Below are positions 17,757 to 27,108 of a stretch of DNA of 64,000 nt, one piece after another (within the stretch, counting starts at the first letter, position 1; every line of letters starts with the position of its first letter). Source of the stretch: G963678255 sp963678255 (GTDB lineage Bacteria > Cloacimonadota > Cloacimonadia > Cloacimonadales > WRIO01). The stretch is from positions 620,001-684,000 of the forward strand of contig CAXXTW010000001.1 in NCBI GenBank assembly GCA_963678255.2, in the 5' to 3' direction. The notes beneath the pieces are model-generated. The model was not told the origin of the DNA. It made no database searches and worked only from the letters and a program-made list of their open reading frames with translations. Both the position numbers and the translations under genes were made by a program.

Positions 17757-18158
17757 ATGGTTAAGAAGATTAGTCACATCGGAATCGCCGTTAAAAATTT
17801 AGAAGAAGCTATAAAATTTTATGAAAAATTAGGATTAGAATTAGAAGCTATTGAAGAAATTCCATCACAAAAAGTTAGAGTAGCATTTTTGCCAGTAGGA
17901 GAAGTGCGTATTGAATTATTAGAAGCCACTTCAGAGGATAGCCCGATTGCAAAATATATTGAAAAAAAAGGTGAGGGTATTCAACATATCGCTTTTCAGG
18001 TTGATGATTTAACTGAAAAATTAAAAGAAGCAGAAGAGAAAGATATCATCTTGATTGATAAAGAACCTCGCGTAGGGGCTCATGGCGCTGATATTGCCTT
18101 TTTACATCCAAAATCAACATATGGGGTTTTAGTAGAATTCTGTGAGGAAAAACACTAA
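17757..18158 (+). CDS. mce: Methylmalonyl-CoA epimerase
   Basis: Interconverts (S)- and (R)-methylmalonyl-CoA in the propionate/succinate pathway. It is 133 residues of paired glyoxalase-fold modules. Likely metal ligands are H7 (KISHIGIAV), the Glu in VRIELLEAT, the His in GIQHIAFQV, and the Glu in LVEFCEE. The region SPIAKYIEKKGEGIQHI is diagnostic of the epimerase rather than other glyoxalases. The ribosome site is AAGGAG. Its stop codon shares a base with the start of EttA (TAATG). No mutase or carboxylase gene is in the window. Confidence 0.9.
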   Translation: MVKKISHIGIAVKNLEEAIKFYEKLGLELEAIEEIPSQKVRVAFLPVGEVRIELLEATSEDSPIAKYIEKKGEGIQHIAFQVDDLTEKLKEAEEKDIILIDKEPRVGAHGADIAFLHPKSTYGVLVEFCEEKH

Positions 18159-19837
18159 TGGAAGAAAACAAAGTAATCTTTTCAATGGATAGAGTCGGAA
18201 AGATTTATCCTGGTAATAAACAGGTGTTAAGAGACATTTCTTTAGGATATTATTACGGGGCTAAAATCGGTGTGATTGGCTTAAATGGTTCTGGTAAGAG
18301 TAGTCTTTTAAAAATAATGGCTGGTATAGACAAAGATTACAATGGCCGTATTGCTATGTCGAAGGGTTATACTATTGGTTATTTAGAACAGGAACCTCAG
18401 TTAGATTTATCCAAAACAGTTTTAGAATGTGTTCAAGAAGCTGTTCAAGATAAAATTGATTTGATGAATCGTTTTAATGAAATCAACGAAAAGTTTTGTG
18501 AACCCATGAGCGATGATGATATGAATAAATTATTAGAAGAGCAGGGTGAATTACAAGATAAACTCGATGCTATGGATATATGGGACTTGGATTCTCGTTT
18601 AGAAATGGCTATGGATGCTTTACGTTGTCCTCCAGCTGATATGCCTGTTAATGTGATTTCTGGTGGTGAAAAAAGACGTGTTGCTTTATGTAAACTATTA
18701 CTTCTGGAACCTGATATTTTGTTGTTAGATGAACCAACCAACCACTTAGATGCTGAAACAGTTTTATGGCTAGAAAATCATTTGTTAAATTATAAAGGTA
18801 CTGTCATTGCTGTGACACATGATCGATACTTTTTAGATCATGTATCTGGTTGGATTTTGGAATTAGATAGAGGTTATGGGATACCCTGGAAGGGAAACTA
18901 TTCTTCTTGGTTAGAACAGAAACAACAAAGACTAATGGAAGAAGACAAAAAAGAACAGCGTCGTATTCAAACATTAGCTAGAGAATTAGAGTGGATTCGT
19001 GCCACTCCTAAAGCTAATCATGAAAAAAATAAAGCGCGTATTACCAACTTTGAAAAAATGGCGCAGGATAGTATGGAAAAAAGAGCTGATACTAGTGAAT
19101 TAAACATTCCTGTCGGTCCAAAGTTGGGTAATAAAGTCTATCATGTGGAAAATCTTTCCAAATCATTTGATGGAAAGCTTTTGTTTGAAAACCTGTCTTT
19201 TGATATTCCTGCTGGTGCTATTGTTGGAATTATTGGTCCAAATGGTGCAGGTAAGACTACTTTATTTAAATTACTTACAGGCAATGAGACCGCTGATGGC
19301 GGAAAGATAGAAACTGGAGAAACTGTTCGAGTTTCTTTTGTGGATCAATTAAGAGATATGGATGGTAATAAAAGCATGATCGAACTGATTGGACAGGATC
19401 GTGAAGTCATGAATATTGGAAATCGAGAGATCCCTGTCAGACAGTATATCTCTTGGTTTAATTTCCCTAGTTCAGATCATTATCGGAAAGTTGGAGAATT
19501 ATCTGGTGGAGAGAGAAACAGGGTGTATTTAGCTTTAACTCTGCAAGATGGCGGGAATGTTTTGATGTTGGATGAGCCTACCAATGATTTAGATGTAAAT
19601 ACTATACGTTCCTTAGAAGAAGCTATTCAGGATTTTCCAGGGTGCGTTATGGTTGTTAGTCATGATCGCTATTTCTTAGACCGAATTTGTACTCATATTT
19701 TAGCCTTTGAAGGAGAAAGTCAGATTCGTTGGTATGATGGCAATTTCTCAGAATATGAAGAAGATAAACTCAGAAGATTAGGTGATAAGGCTTTGATCCC
19801 AAAGCGAATAACCTATCGAAAATTAACCAGAATATAA
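18158..19837 (+). CDS. ettA: Energy-dependent translational throttle, ABC-F ATPase
   Basis: A cytoplasmic ABC-F protein that binds the ribosomal E site (known for the family). It has two complete nucleotide-binding domains. Walker A sites are GLNGSGKSS and GPNGAGKTT. Signature motifs are ISGGEKRRVAL and LSGGERNRVYL. Walker B blocks end in DEPTNHLD and DEPTNDLD. The inter-domain linker (about 240-320) is rich in charged residues (ARELEWIRATPKA), the EttA-type arm. At 559 residues it is full length. Overlap with mce implies co-translation, although the two functions are unrelated. Confidence 0.93.
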   Translation: MEENKVIFSMDRVGKIYPGNKQVLRDISLGYYYGAKIGVIGLNGSGKSSLLKIMAGIDKDYNGRIAMSKGYTIGYLEQEPQLDLSKTVLECVQEAVQDKIDLMNRFNEINEKFCEPMSDDDMNKLLEEQGELQDKLDAMDIWDLDSRLEMAMDALRCPPADMPVNVISGGEKRRVALCKLLLLEPDILLLDEPTNHLDAETVLWLENHLLNYKGTVIAVTHDRYFLDHVSGWILELDRGYGIPWKGNYSSWLEQKQQRLMEEDKKEQRRIQTLARELEWIRATPKANHEKNKARITNFEKMAQDSMEKRADTSELNIPVGPKLGNKVYHVENLSKSFDGKLLFENLSFDIPAGAIVGIIGPNGAGKTTLFKLLTGNETADGGKIETGETVRVSFVDQLRDMDGNKSMIELIGQDREVMNIGNREIPVRQYISWFNFPSSDHYRKVGELSGGERNRVYLALTLQDGGNVLMLDEPTNDLDVNTIRSLEEAIQDFPGCVMVVSHDRYFLDRICTHILAFEGESQIRWYDGNFSEYEEDKLRRLGDKALIPKRITYRKLTRI

Positions 19838-19854
19838 TTAATTATTTATTTGTT

Positions 19855-19884
19855 AAGAGCAGGCAAAAAAACCTGCTCTTTTTT
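19855..19884 (+). terminator. Terminator of mce-ettA
   Basis: A nine-bp stem AAGAGCAGG/CCTGCTCTT followed by a T-run. It sits between converging genes. Confidence 0.88.
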
Positions 19885-19894
19885 AATTATTCTA

Positions 19895-21037
19895 TTATTT
19901 TAAAAAAAGTTTAGCCAAAAAAGTTTTTTTTATGATGACAGCATGAAAAGGACACATTTCATGACAGCACATACATTTAATACACTTTGACTTATTGAGA
20001 GTTGGTTTCTTTGCAATACCCACAAACTCAAGGGCTTGCATTGGACAACTTTTAACACAAATACCGCATTTTTTGCATGAATTTAAAAAGTATGGGTAAT
20101 AATTAAACAGTAAATTAAAGAGTTTTTGAGTGCCTTTTGGTAAAGAATCAAGAAACTTTTGGCGGAATAACACTTCCTTTATCTCTACATCTTTAATGAT
20201 GGAGAAGTTCTTTTCTGGAATTGCTTTAATATTTAAAGGCTCAATGTTTTCAATTTTTAAAGCTTCTTGGATATAATCTAGCTGATCAAGAGAAAAACCC
20301 ATCATTTTAGAAGCTAAATAATCGATAGAAGATGCTGATTCAGAGAAAAAAAGACTGTTAAAAGCCTTTGGTTTACCCGCTGAAGGTCCTTCTCCTTCCA
20401 TACCGACTATCCCATCAAGAACATTAAAGAGAATCTTATCCTTTATTTCCTCATAGAGGGTGGTTAACACCTTTGCAAAGAATTTAGGGTGGGGGAACTT
20501 TTTATGCAATTCAGATTTATAGAGTCCTGGGATTAAACCAAAGAAGTTTTTTACTGCCCCAGTATAGAGCATTAAACTATGTGTTTTCATTTTGGCAAGG
20601 TTAACAATACCATCCACTTCAAAAACTTTCTTCTCGAAATATAATGGCAATCCGTCAATTTCTTTACTAATAACACCTTCTTTTCCAAAATCTATTAATG
20701 ATATACCATGTTTTTTGCAGATTTCACCTATACCTGTTTCTTTCCATACCATTGAAGCAGAGACAACTCCGCCTGGACTGTCTCCAACTAACAGCTGTTT
20801 ATTTAGACCTTTAAGAGCTATGATACAGGCTTCTAATACTATTGGATGGGTCGTTACTGCTTTTTCTGGTGAATGAGCACCAAGCATATTGGGCTTGATT
20901 AGGATAGTCTCGCATTTAGAAAGTTTTAGTTTAATCGAGTCAATCTGAAAGACTTCACGAAAAAGTGAAAGAATCTCTTCTAAATCGTATTGGTATTGCT
21001 TATATAAATAGACCTTAGAAATTATAGGGTTTTTCAT
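19895..21037 (-). CDS. DUF362 protein with two 4Fe-4S clusters
   Basis: Residues about 1-310 form the DUF362 domain (KPNMLGAHSPEKAVTTHP, GDSPGGV, then KMKTHSLMLYTGAVKNFFG). A C-terminal ferredoxin domain carries CKKCGICVKSCP and CIKCMCCHEMCP, the second with one extra cysteine. Proteins of this class are thought to be redox proteins; no reaction is established. The start codon lies inside the end of mtnA (23-base overlap), so its translation probably depends on mtnA. Confidence 0.85.
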   Translation of the reverse strand: MKNPIISKVYLYKQYQYDLEEILSLFREVFQIDSIKLKLSKCETILIKPNMLGAHSPEKAVTTHPIVLEACIIALKGLNKQLLVGDSPGGVVSASMVWKETGIGEICKKHGISLIDFGKEGVISKEIDGLPLYFEKKVFEVDGIVNLAKMKTHSLMLYTGAVKNFFGLIPGLYKSELHKKFPHPKFFAKVLTTLYEEIKDKILFNVLDGIVGMEGEGPSAGKPKAFNSLFFSESASSIDYLASKMMGFSLDQLDYIQEALKIENIEPLNIKAIPEKNFSIIKDVEIKEVLFRQKFLDSLPKGTQKLFNLLFNYYPYFLNSCKKCGICVKSCPMQALEFVGIAKKPTLNKSKCIKCMCCHEMCPFHAVIIKKTFLAKLFLK

Positions 21038-22016
21038 AAACAGCTCTTTCTGTAATAATGGCTGTAATCAGATTTCCTGGTGTTACATCAAATGCTGGGT
21101 TAAATACTTTTGAGTTCTCAGGAGAAATTGGGATTCCCTTTATTGTTGTAACTTCAAACGGTTTTCTTTCTTCTATAAGGATCATATTTCCATTCTCACA
21201 GGTACGATCAATTGTACTCTCAGGAGCAACTATATAAAAGGGAATTTTAAAGTAATTTGCTAAAATCGCTAAATTGAATGTTCCTATTTTATTTGCAGAA
21301 TCGCCATTTATACAAATACGATCTGCACCTGTCAAAATACATTGTATTCCTTTGGTTTTTATGATATGCGCTGCCATGTTATCAGTGATAAGAAACGCCT
21401 CAATTTTAGATTTTTCTAGCTCCCACATGGTCAATCGTGAACCTTGCAACAAAGGTCTTGTTTCATCAGCAAAAACAGTTATTTTTCTATCTTTGGATAT
21501 CCTTCTTAATACACCAAGTGCAGTTCCAATCCCATATGTAGCTAGACCACCTGTATTACAATGTGTAAGGAATTTTGTATATTTCTTAGAGATTGTATTA
21601 AAACCATTTTCTGCCATTCCATTGCAGGCATCATATTCATAATGAAACAAACTATCAACATATTCATGAAGTTTTTGTGTTATTTGTGTAAGTTCTGTCA
21701 CTGAGATTATTTCTCTGATTGTTTGTGTTGCATTGAACAGATTTACAGCCGTAGGCCTTGATAATTCTATCTCCATGATAGCCTGCAAGAGATTTTCAAG
21801 ATAGTCCTGCTTATTTTCAAATTCTAGGCTAGCTAACCAACAAGCCCCTCCTGCAGCGATACCAATAGCCGGTGCACCTCTGATTCTTAATGCTTTTATT
21901 GCTTCAATCATTTGTCTATAATCTGTAATTTCAATTTGTTTTTCTTCTAAAGGTAATAAAGTTTGATCTATGATGAGAAAAGAGCTTTTTTTTCTAAGAA
22001 TAGAATACACATCCAT
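21015..22016 (-). CDS. mtnA: S-methyl-5-thioribose-1-phosphate isomerase
   Basis: Isomerises methylthioribose-1-phosphate to the ribulose form in methionine or 5'-deoxynucleoside salvage. Motifs RIRGAPAIGIAA, THCNTGGLATYG (catalytic Cys), ETRPLLQGSRLT and LTGADRICINGD (catalytic Asp) are all intact, and 333 residues is normal. The ribosome site is AAGGA. It lies 47 bases downstream of the NlpC/P60 lipoprotein and overlaps the DUF362 gene. Confidence 0.94.
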   Translation of the reverse strand: MDVYSILRKKSSFLIIDQTLLPLEEKQIEITDYRQMIEAIKALRIRGAPAIGIAAGGACWLASLEFENKQDYLENLLQAIMEIELSRPTAVNLFNATQTIREIISVTELTQITQKLHEYVDSLFHYEYDACNGMAENGFNTISKKYTKFLTHCNTGGLATYGIGTALGVLRRISKDRKITVFADETRPLLQGSRLTMWELEKSKIEAFLITDNMAAHIIKTKGIQCILTGADRICINGDSANKIGTFNLAILANYFKIPFYIVAPESTIDRTCENGNMILIEERKPFEVTTIKGIPISPENSKVFNPAFDVTPGNLITAIITERAVYEKPYNF

Positions 22017-22063
22017 TAATTTTTCCTTTATATGCTATGAGCTTAAATTTTCATTGTTTATAA

Positions 22064-23452
22064 TTAGTCTTTGCCAACAATGGCAATTTGAGTTATTCTT
22101 TGTAAAAGACTTTTTCTGGGAGAACCTTTACCAAGAGATAAATCAGATAAAACTACACGATTTGTTACACGGCTATAATTTTCACCTGAATAATTTTCAA
22201 TATAACGATACAAACAATGAATTGCATATGCATCACCCTTCTCATTTCCAATATAGAGCATGATATGCCCTGGAAATCTTAAAAGAGTTAATCCAGGAAT
22301 GGCATGATTAGTGATAAAATCTAATTTTTCATTATCTGAGAAATCACTTCTACTCAGAATGTTTTGCGAAACAAGGGCTTGTGATCCCCCATTCCTAGGC
22401 ATATCTATACCATAGAGTGAAAAAGTTAATTGGATCATTTTTGAACAGTCAACAAATTGATTTTTATCTCCCCAACCGTATGGTGTATTCATCCATTTAA
22501 ACATATCGAGTATAAGATTTCTTGAGGTAAGTGGTTTAACACCTTCTACAACATCTGCTTTATCAATAAAAGCAAAGGACAAACTGTCATTCATTGGTAA
22601 TACGATTTTATAAAGATGATTATTGGTTTTATCTAGAATATAAAATTTTGATCCCATACGTGATGAATTTATATAATTTAATTTTAAAGAATCAGCCCAA
22701 ATATCAGCATATGGATTTTGAATGGTAATAATGGGATTGGTGAGTAGTGTGGATTCGTTGTTCAGAAATGTAAAATGAGAGGATGGAACCCAACCAGAGG
22801 AGGATTGATTTATCTGATATATCCACATTTTATCAGGACTATAACAAAACGCATAAATGATGGCTCCCATATCATGAGCATTATTCTGCATATAATCGAA
22901 CTCGTCATCAAAAGGCTTTTCTGTTAAGTTTAAAGAATCAGGTATCATTTTTTCGTCAGAAAATCGATTAAATATGGCATACTGTGAGATTTTTAGTGAA
23001 GAGAAAGCTACAAGGGAATCTGGAAATAATCCGACTATTCTCTCTCTATCTCTTATGTCTGGTTTTTCTCCCGTAGGAGTATAGAGCTCTTTTTTTATCA
23101 AGTATCTTTTTGTTTCCTGCATTTGATTCCAAGCTAATGTATTTAATTCATTGTTTTCTGATAAATTATTGCCTTGAATCAATGTTTGCACTAATTGTTT
23201 TTTTCTTATTGATTGATTAATGTTTTCAATATCAAGAGATGTGTATATGAGGGAATCAGGGTTCTTTATTTTTGAAATCCAATAACCAGGATGTAACATT
23301 TGATTGGAAACATTTGGCATGATATGAGGAGAAAAATAATACGCATTATTTTTATAATAAGGATATTCTTTTTGATAAAGTGATTTATGAAGACTGCACC
23401 CTGTCCATGCAAAACAGGATAAAATATAAGCAAAGATTAGAATTTTTCTCAT
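22064..23452 (-). CDS. NlpC/P60 lipoprotein with SH3b domains (peptidoglycan endopeptidase)
   Basis: Probably cleaves peptide stems of the cell wall from the inner face of the outer membrane. A lipoprotein signal (MRKILIFAYILSCFAWTGCS) is followed by an N-terminal helical region, two bacterial SH3-like domains (about 110-310) and a C-terminal NlpC/P60 domain. Catalytic Cys is in QFVDCSKM, His in RFPGHIML, and a third polar residue in AIHCLY. The ATG at 23452 (AGAGGTG upstream) places the signal peptide correctly; a start five residues earlier is less likely. It heads a unit with mtnA and the DUF362 gene. Confidence 0.88.
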   Translation of the reverse strand: MRKILIFAYILSCFAWTGCSLHKSLYQKEYPYYKNNAYYFSPHIMPNVSNQMLHPGYWISKIKNPDSLIYTSLDIENINQSIRKKQLVQTLIQGNNLSENNELNTLAWNQMQETKRYLIKKELYTPTGEKPDIRDRERIVGLFPDSLVAFSSLKISQYAIFNRFSDEKMIPDSLNLTEKPFDDEFDYMQNNAHDMGAIIYAFCYSPDKMWIYQINQSSSGWVPSSHFTFLNNESTLLTNPIITIQNPYADIWADSLKLNYINSSRMGSKFYILDKTNNHLYKIVLPMNDSLSFAFIDKADVVEGVKPLTSRNLILDMFKWMNTPYGWGDKNQFVDCSKMIQLTFSLYGIDMPRNGGSQALVSQNILSRSDFSDNEKLDFITNHAIPGLTLLRFPGHIMLYIGNEKGDAYAIHCLYRYIENYSGENYSRVTNRVVLSDLSLGKGSPRKSLLQRITQIAIVGKD

Positions 23453-23511
23453 TAACACCTCTAACAAAGAATATTATTGGAGAGTAATGTTTTGTCAAGA
23501 AATATTGGTTC

Positions 23512-23542
23512 AAAAAAAAAGAGCAGGTATAATCCTGCTCTT
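23512..23542 (-). terminator. Terminator of the M3 peptidase gene
   Basis: A nine-bp stem (23519-23527 with 23534-23542); on the minus strand it ends in a run of nine T. Confidence 0.88.
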
Positions 23543-23559
23543 AAATTATTATTATAGTT

Positions 23560-25275
23560 TTAAACTAAAGCTTCAACTTCTTTACGCACAAATTTGATGA
23601 GTTCATTTAGGTAATTCTCATCGAATTTAAAACGTATTCCTGCTATTTCATATAATTTATTCACTGGAACTTTATATCCAGAGGTAAGAAAATCTTTATA
23701 TTGCTGAATGGCTCTCTTAGGATTTTCGCGATAACTTTTATAGATAGCCAAAGCTCCCAATTGAGACATACCATATTCAATATAATAAAAAGGTGCATCA
23801 AAGATATGTAATTGGAACATCCAACGGATTGCTTTTTCTTTTTCCAAATCTGTCCAGTCAACTCCATAGTTAAAACGATCCATTAATTCTGAGAATTTTG
23901 CATGTCTTTCTTCAGGTGTATGTTCTGGGGTTGTGTAAACCCAATGTTGGAAAGCATCGACTATCATGCACCATGGGAGAAAGGTTAAAGTGCCTTCTAA
24001 TTGTTCTTTTTTAGCTTTTATTAGATCATCTTTATCCTGATAGAACTCATCCCAGAAATCCATAGTAAGCAGTTCCATTGACATGGATGCAAGTTCTGCA
24101 ATTTCGCTTGGTGTTCCTTTGTAGTAATCATTTTTTATGGAAGACATTGACATGGCATGCATGGCATGTCCTGCTTCATGTAATAAAGTGGTGACATCAT
24201 CATGAAGCCCAACAGAGTTCATGAAAATAAAAGAAGAGTTTACATTGCTGATTGGGTAATTGTAGCCACCGGGTGCTTTTCCTTTTCTGTTTTCAAGATC
24301 AAGGTATCCGCTGTTATTCATCTTACTTAAAGTTAAAGAGAATTCATGGTCTATTTTATCAAGAATATTAATTGATTTTTCTATAAGCTCTTCAGCCGTT
24401 TGGAATGGTTTTAATATTTTACCATCTAGATCAACAGATGTATCCCAGGGTTTTACAGAAGGTAAGTTTAATTTCTCTCTTCTTTCTTCATTTAACTCAA
24501 CAAGATAAGGTAAAATTGCTTTCTCAACGCCATTGTGGAATTCGATAAGATCTTGAGGTGTATAAGAAAATCTTCCCTTTTTCTGATGCATATAATCTCT
24601 GAAATTATCAAAACCTGCATTTTTTGCTTCTTGAGTTCTTAATGCTCTTAATTCATCATAGAGTTCATTGAGCTTGTTTTGATCTTCTTTCATACGATCC
24701 ATTCTCAAATGCCATGCTTCTTCTCTAACAGCTCTATCCTGATCTTTTAAGAGGATATTTAACTGAGCCATTGTTTTTTCTTCACCCTTGTAATTTACAG
24801 TCATTTTACCATAAATTGAACCATATTTCGTTTCGAGCTCAGTAATTTTTTCCTGGATAAGGACGTTTTCTTCTCTGTATAATTCAATATCATTAGCGAT
24901 AATTTGATTGAGCAAACCAAACTCTTTTTCATCAAGTTGATTTCTAAATTCCGAGTTATAGAATTTTTTCTTTAACTCAAAATCATAACTTTGCATCGGA
25001 GAAATGATATTGACGAAAAACTCATTATAGGCTTTTTCACGACTCTCATCGTCAGCCTGACAAGTCATTTTAATATAGCGCCATGCCATTTCATCAGAGA
25101 TTAATTCATCAAATTCGGACTTTTTCTCAATAAATAGTATTAAATCCTCCTTAGAATTAATCTTTTCTTCCAGTAAGGATTCCAATTCCTTTTTTACGAT
25201 TTCCCATTGATCAATTTTTAATTCATTTGAATAAAATTCCATGATTTTTGGGCTTAGCTTTTGTTCTTTCGGCAT
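23560..25275 (-). CDS. pepF: M3-family oligoendopeptidase
   Basis: A cytoplasmic zinc metallopeptidase that cleaves oligopeptides. The zinc motif HEAGHAMH and the downstream glutamate helix (TPSEIAELASMSMELL) are intact, with an N-terminal helical oligopeptidase domain. The best start is the ATG at 25275 (AAGGAGA five bases upstream), giving 571 residues; an in-frame ATG eight codons earlier has no ribosome site. It is monocistronic with its own terminator. In an amino-acid fermenter it would complete peptide breakdown. Confidence 0.92.
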   Translation of the reverse strand: MPKEQKLSPKIMEFYSNELKIDQWEIVKKELESLLEEKINSKEDLILFIEKKSEFDELISDEMAWRYIKMTCQADDESREKAYNEFFVNIISPMQSYDFELKKKFYNSEFRNQLDEKEFGLLNQIIANDIELYREENVLIQEKITELETKYGSIYGKMTVNYKGEEKTMAQLNILLKDQDRAVREEAWHLRMDRMKEDQNKLNELYDELRALRTQEAKNAGFDNFRDYMHQKKGRFSYTPQDLIEFHNGVEKAILPYLVELNEERREKLNLPSVKPWDTSVDLDGKILKPFQTAEELIEKSINILDKIDHEFSLTLSKMNNSGYLDLENRKGKAPGGYNYPISNVNSSFIFMNSVGLHDDVTTLLHEAGHAMHAMSMSSIKNDYYKGTPSEIAELASMSMELLTMDFWDEFYQDKDDLIKAKKEQLEGTLTFLPWCMIVDAFQHWVYTTPEHTPEERHAKFSELMDRFNYGVDWTDLEKEKAIRWMFQLHIFDAPFYYIEYGMSQLGALAIYKSYRENPKRAIQQYKDFLTSGYKVPVNKLYEIAGIRFKFDENYLNELIKFVRKEVEALV

Positions 25276-25410
25276 AATAGTCTCCTTGTTGCTTTGCAAT
25301 TAAGTGTAAGTATATAGGCTTATCCATTATTGTCAAAGAATAAAAAAAAAATAACTTGATCATAAATGATGCTTGTAGTATTTTAAAAAAAAAAGAAGAA
25401 GAAGGTTGAG

Positions 25411-27108
25411 ATGAGCCAGCGTACTAACAAATTTATTATGTTTTTCAGTTTGTTTCTAGTTGCTTTTTTTTATCATTATTTTAAATATAAATTTCCTGAA
25501 CAAAATACAGTTGTCGCCCAAATCGATAAAACCAAGATTAGTTATAGCCAGCTAAAGAACTTTGCTAAAGAATCAGGTTATACTTTAAATAAAGATAATC
25601 GCAAATTTTTACTAGATCAGTATATTAATCATCAGGTGATTTTGAGATATTCTGAAGAATCTGGAATTCGTAAGAAAGATCTCGAAGATCAATTTAAAAA
25701 TGAAAAAGAAGCAACTAAAAAGAGAATAATTATAGAGAATTATTTCGATATTATGGCAAAGAATGATCTTACCGTTAGTAATGAAGATATTAAAAAATAC
25801 TATCAAACCCATCGTTTACTACAATTAAGAATGGTTACTTTTTCAAAAGACGATTCATTATCCTTGAATAAAATTGGAGATTTTTATAAAAAATTGAATA
25901 GAGGAGATGATTTTAAAGATGTTTATTTAAGTTATTTCCCTGAAGCAAAATCTAGTAAAGCTGGATTAATCGGGATTATCGATGTATATGATATCCCCTT
26001 AAAAATCAGATCTTTAATTTTAGCTTTAAAGAATAGGGGAGATTTTACTAAACCTATAGATATTGGTGAATATTATGCAATTTACTACTTAGAAAAAAAT
26101 CCTTCTTTTGGACAATCTAAGAATTTACTAGTTCAAAAAACTAAAGAAGAAAAAATTCTGATTTTTCAGGATAAATTAAAAGGGTTGATTCGTAATAGTA
26201 TTCAATATAATGAACAATATATAAAAGCAATCTATGAAAATAATATTGATCTAAACTCACGTGAAAACCAGTTTAAGATTATTGCTGCTTGTTCATTCTC
26301 TCATTCAAGATTAACTATAATCGCTTTTCTCCTTGAGTTAAAAGAACAGCATAATATCACAGATATGTCTTCCATCTCTTTAGATGATCTCAGAAAAAAT
26401 CTCGAAGAAATATTTATGAATCATGTTATCTTAGATTTGGCAAAAAATAATGATTTGAATAAGAATAAAGACTTCCTGAAAATTTTAAACAAAGAATATA
26501 CCATATTAGAAAGAAAACAGGCTCAGGATACCATTACTTATATCATAGAAAAATTCTATAATGAAGAAAAAAATAGCATCACTGAAGAAGATTTATTGAC
26601 TTCATTTAAAAAGAATTATGGACAATATCATAAATCTGACTTAATTCAACTGCAACAAATTATTTTTAAAGATAAGGCTACAGCAGAAGAGGTGAATAAT
26701 ACTCTTAAAAAGAATAAACAATTGGATTTTGAAATCCTCGTTACCAGATATTCAACAGACCCTTATGCCAAAAAGTATATGGGCATTACTGCTTATACTT
26801 TTGCAGAAAAACTATCTGAAATCTATCCAAATATTGAAAAAATGAAAGTCGGTGATATCTTACCACTGAGACTGGAAGATGGCCATTATATTCTGGAAAA
26901 GATTTATGCTATACAGCCAGGTGCAAGAGTTCAAATTGAAAGTGTTCAGGAAGATCTCATCAATAAAATTCTTATTGAACGGTTAAATCTCTGGGTTGAT
27001 AGTTTAGTTAAAAAATATAATATTAAAATAAAGAAAAATTATAAAAATCTTGAAGTAGGGGACAGGCATAGAAAATGGTCTATCCTCAGATGGTATCGAT
27101 CTAATTAA
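25411..27108 (+). CDS. SurA/PpiC-like periplasmic peptidyl-prolyl isomerase
   Basis: Probably an outer-membrane protein chaperone. An N-terminal signal anchor (residues about 8-25) is followed by a SurA-N-like helical domain (VVAQIDKTKISYSQLKNFA) and a first parvulin-like region (about 130-230). After a second helical region, the most recognisable parvulin domain is at about 405-510 (IQLQQIIFKDKATAEEV then STDPYAKKYMG). The ribosome site is an A-rich GAAGG. The end overlaps the converging gpsA by four bases. The first parvulin unit is degenerate, so isomerase activity is uncertain. Confidence 0.8.
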   Translation: MSQRTNKFIMFFSLFLVAFFYHYFKYKFPEQNTVVAQIDKTKISYSQLKNFAKESGYTLNKDNRKFLLDQYINHQVILRYSEESGIRKKDLEDQFKNEKEATKKRIIIENYFDIMAKNDLTVSNEDIKKYYQTHRLLQLRMVTFSKDDSLSLNKIGDFYKKLNRGDDFKDVYLSYFPEAKSSKAGLIGIIDVYDIPLKIRSLILALKNRGDFTKPIDIGEYYAIYYLEKNPSFGQSKNLLVQKTKEEKILIFQDKLKGLIRNSIQYNEQYIKAIYENNIDLNSRENQFKIIAACSFSHSRLTIIAFLLELKEQHNITDMSSISLDDLRKNLEEIFMNHVILDLAKNNDLNKNKDFLKILNKEYTILERKQAQDTITYIIEKFYNEEKNSITEEDLLTSFKKNYGQYHKSDLIQLQQIIFKDKATAEEVNNTLKKNKQLDFEILVTRYSTDPYAKKYMGITAYTFAEKLSEIYPNIEKMKVGDILPLRLEDGHYILEKIYAIQPGARVQIESVQEDLINKILIERLNLWVDSLVKKYNIKIKKNYKNLEVGDRHRKWSILRWYRSN

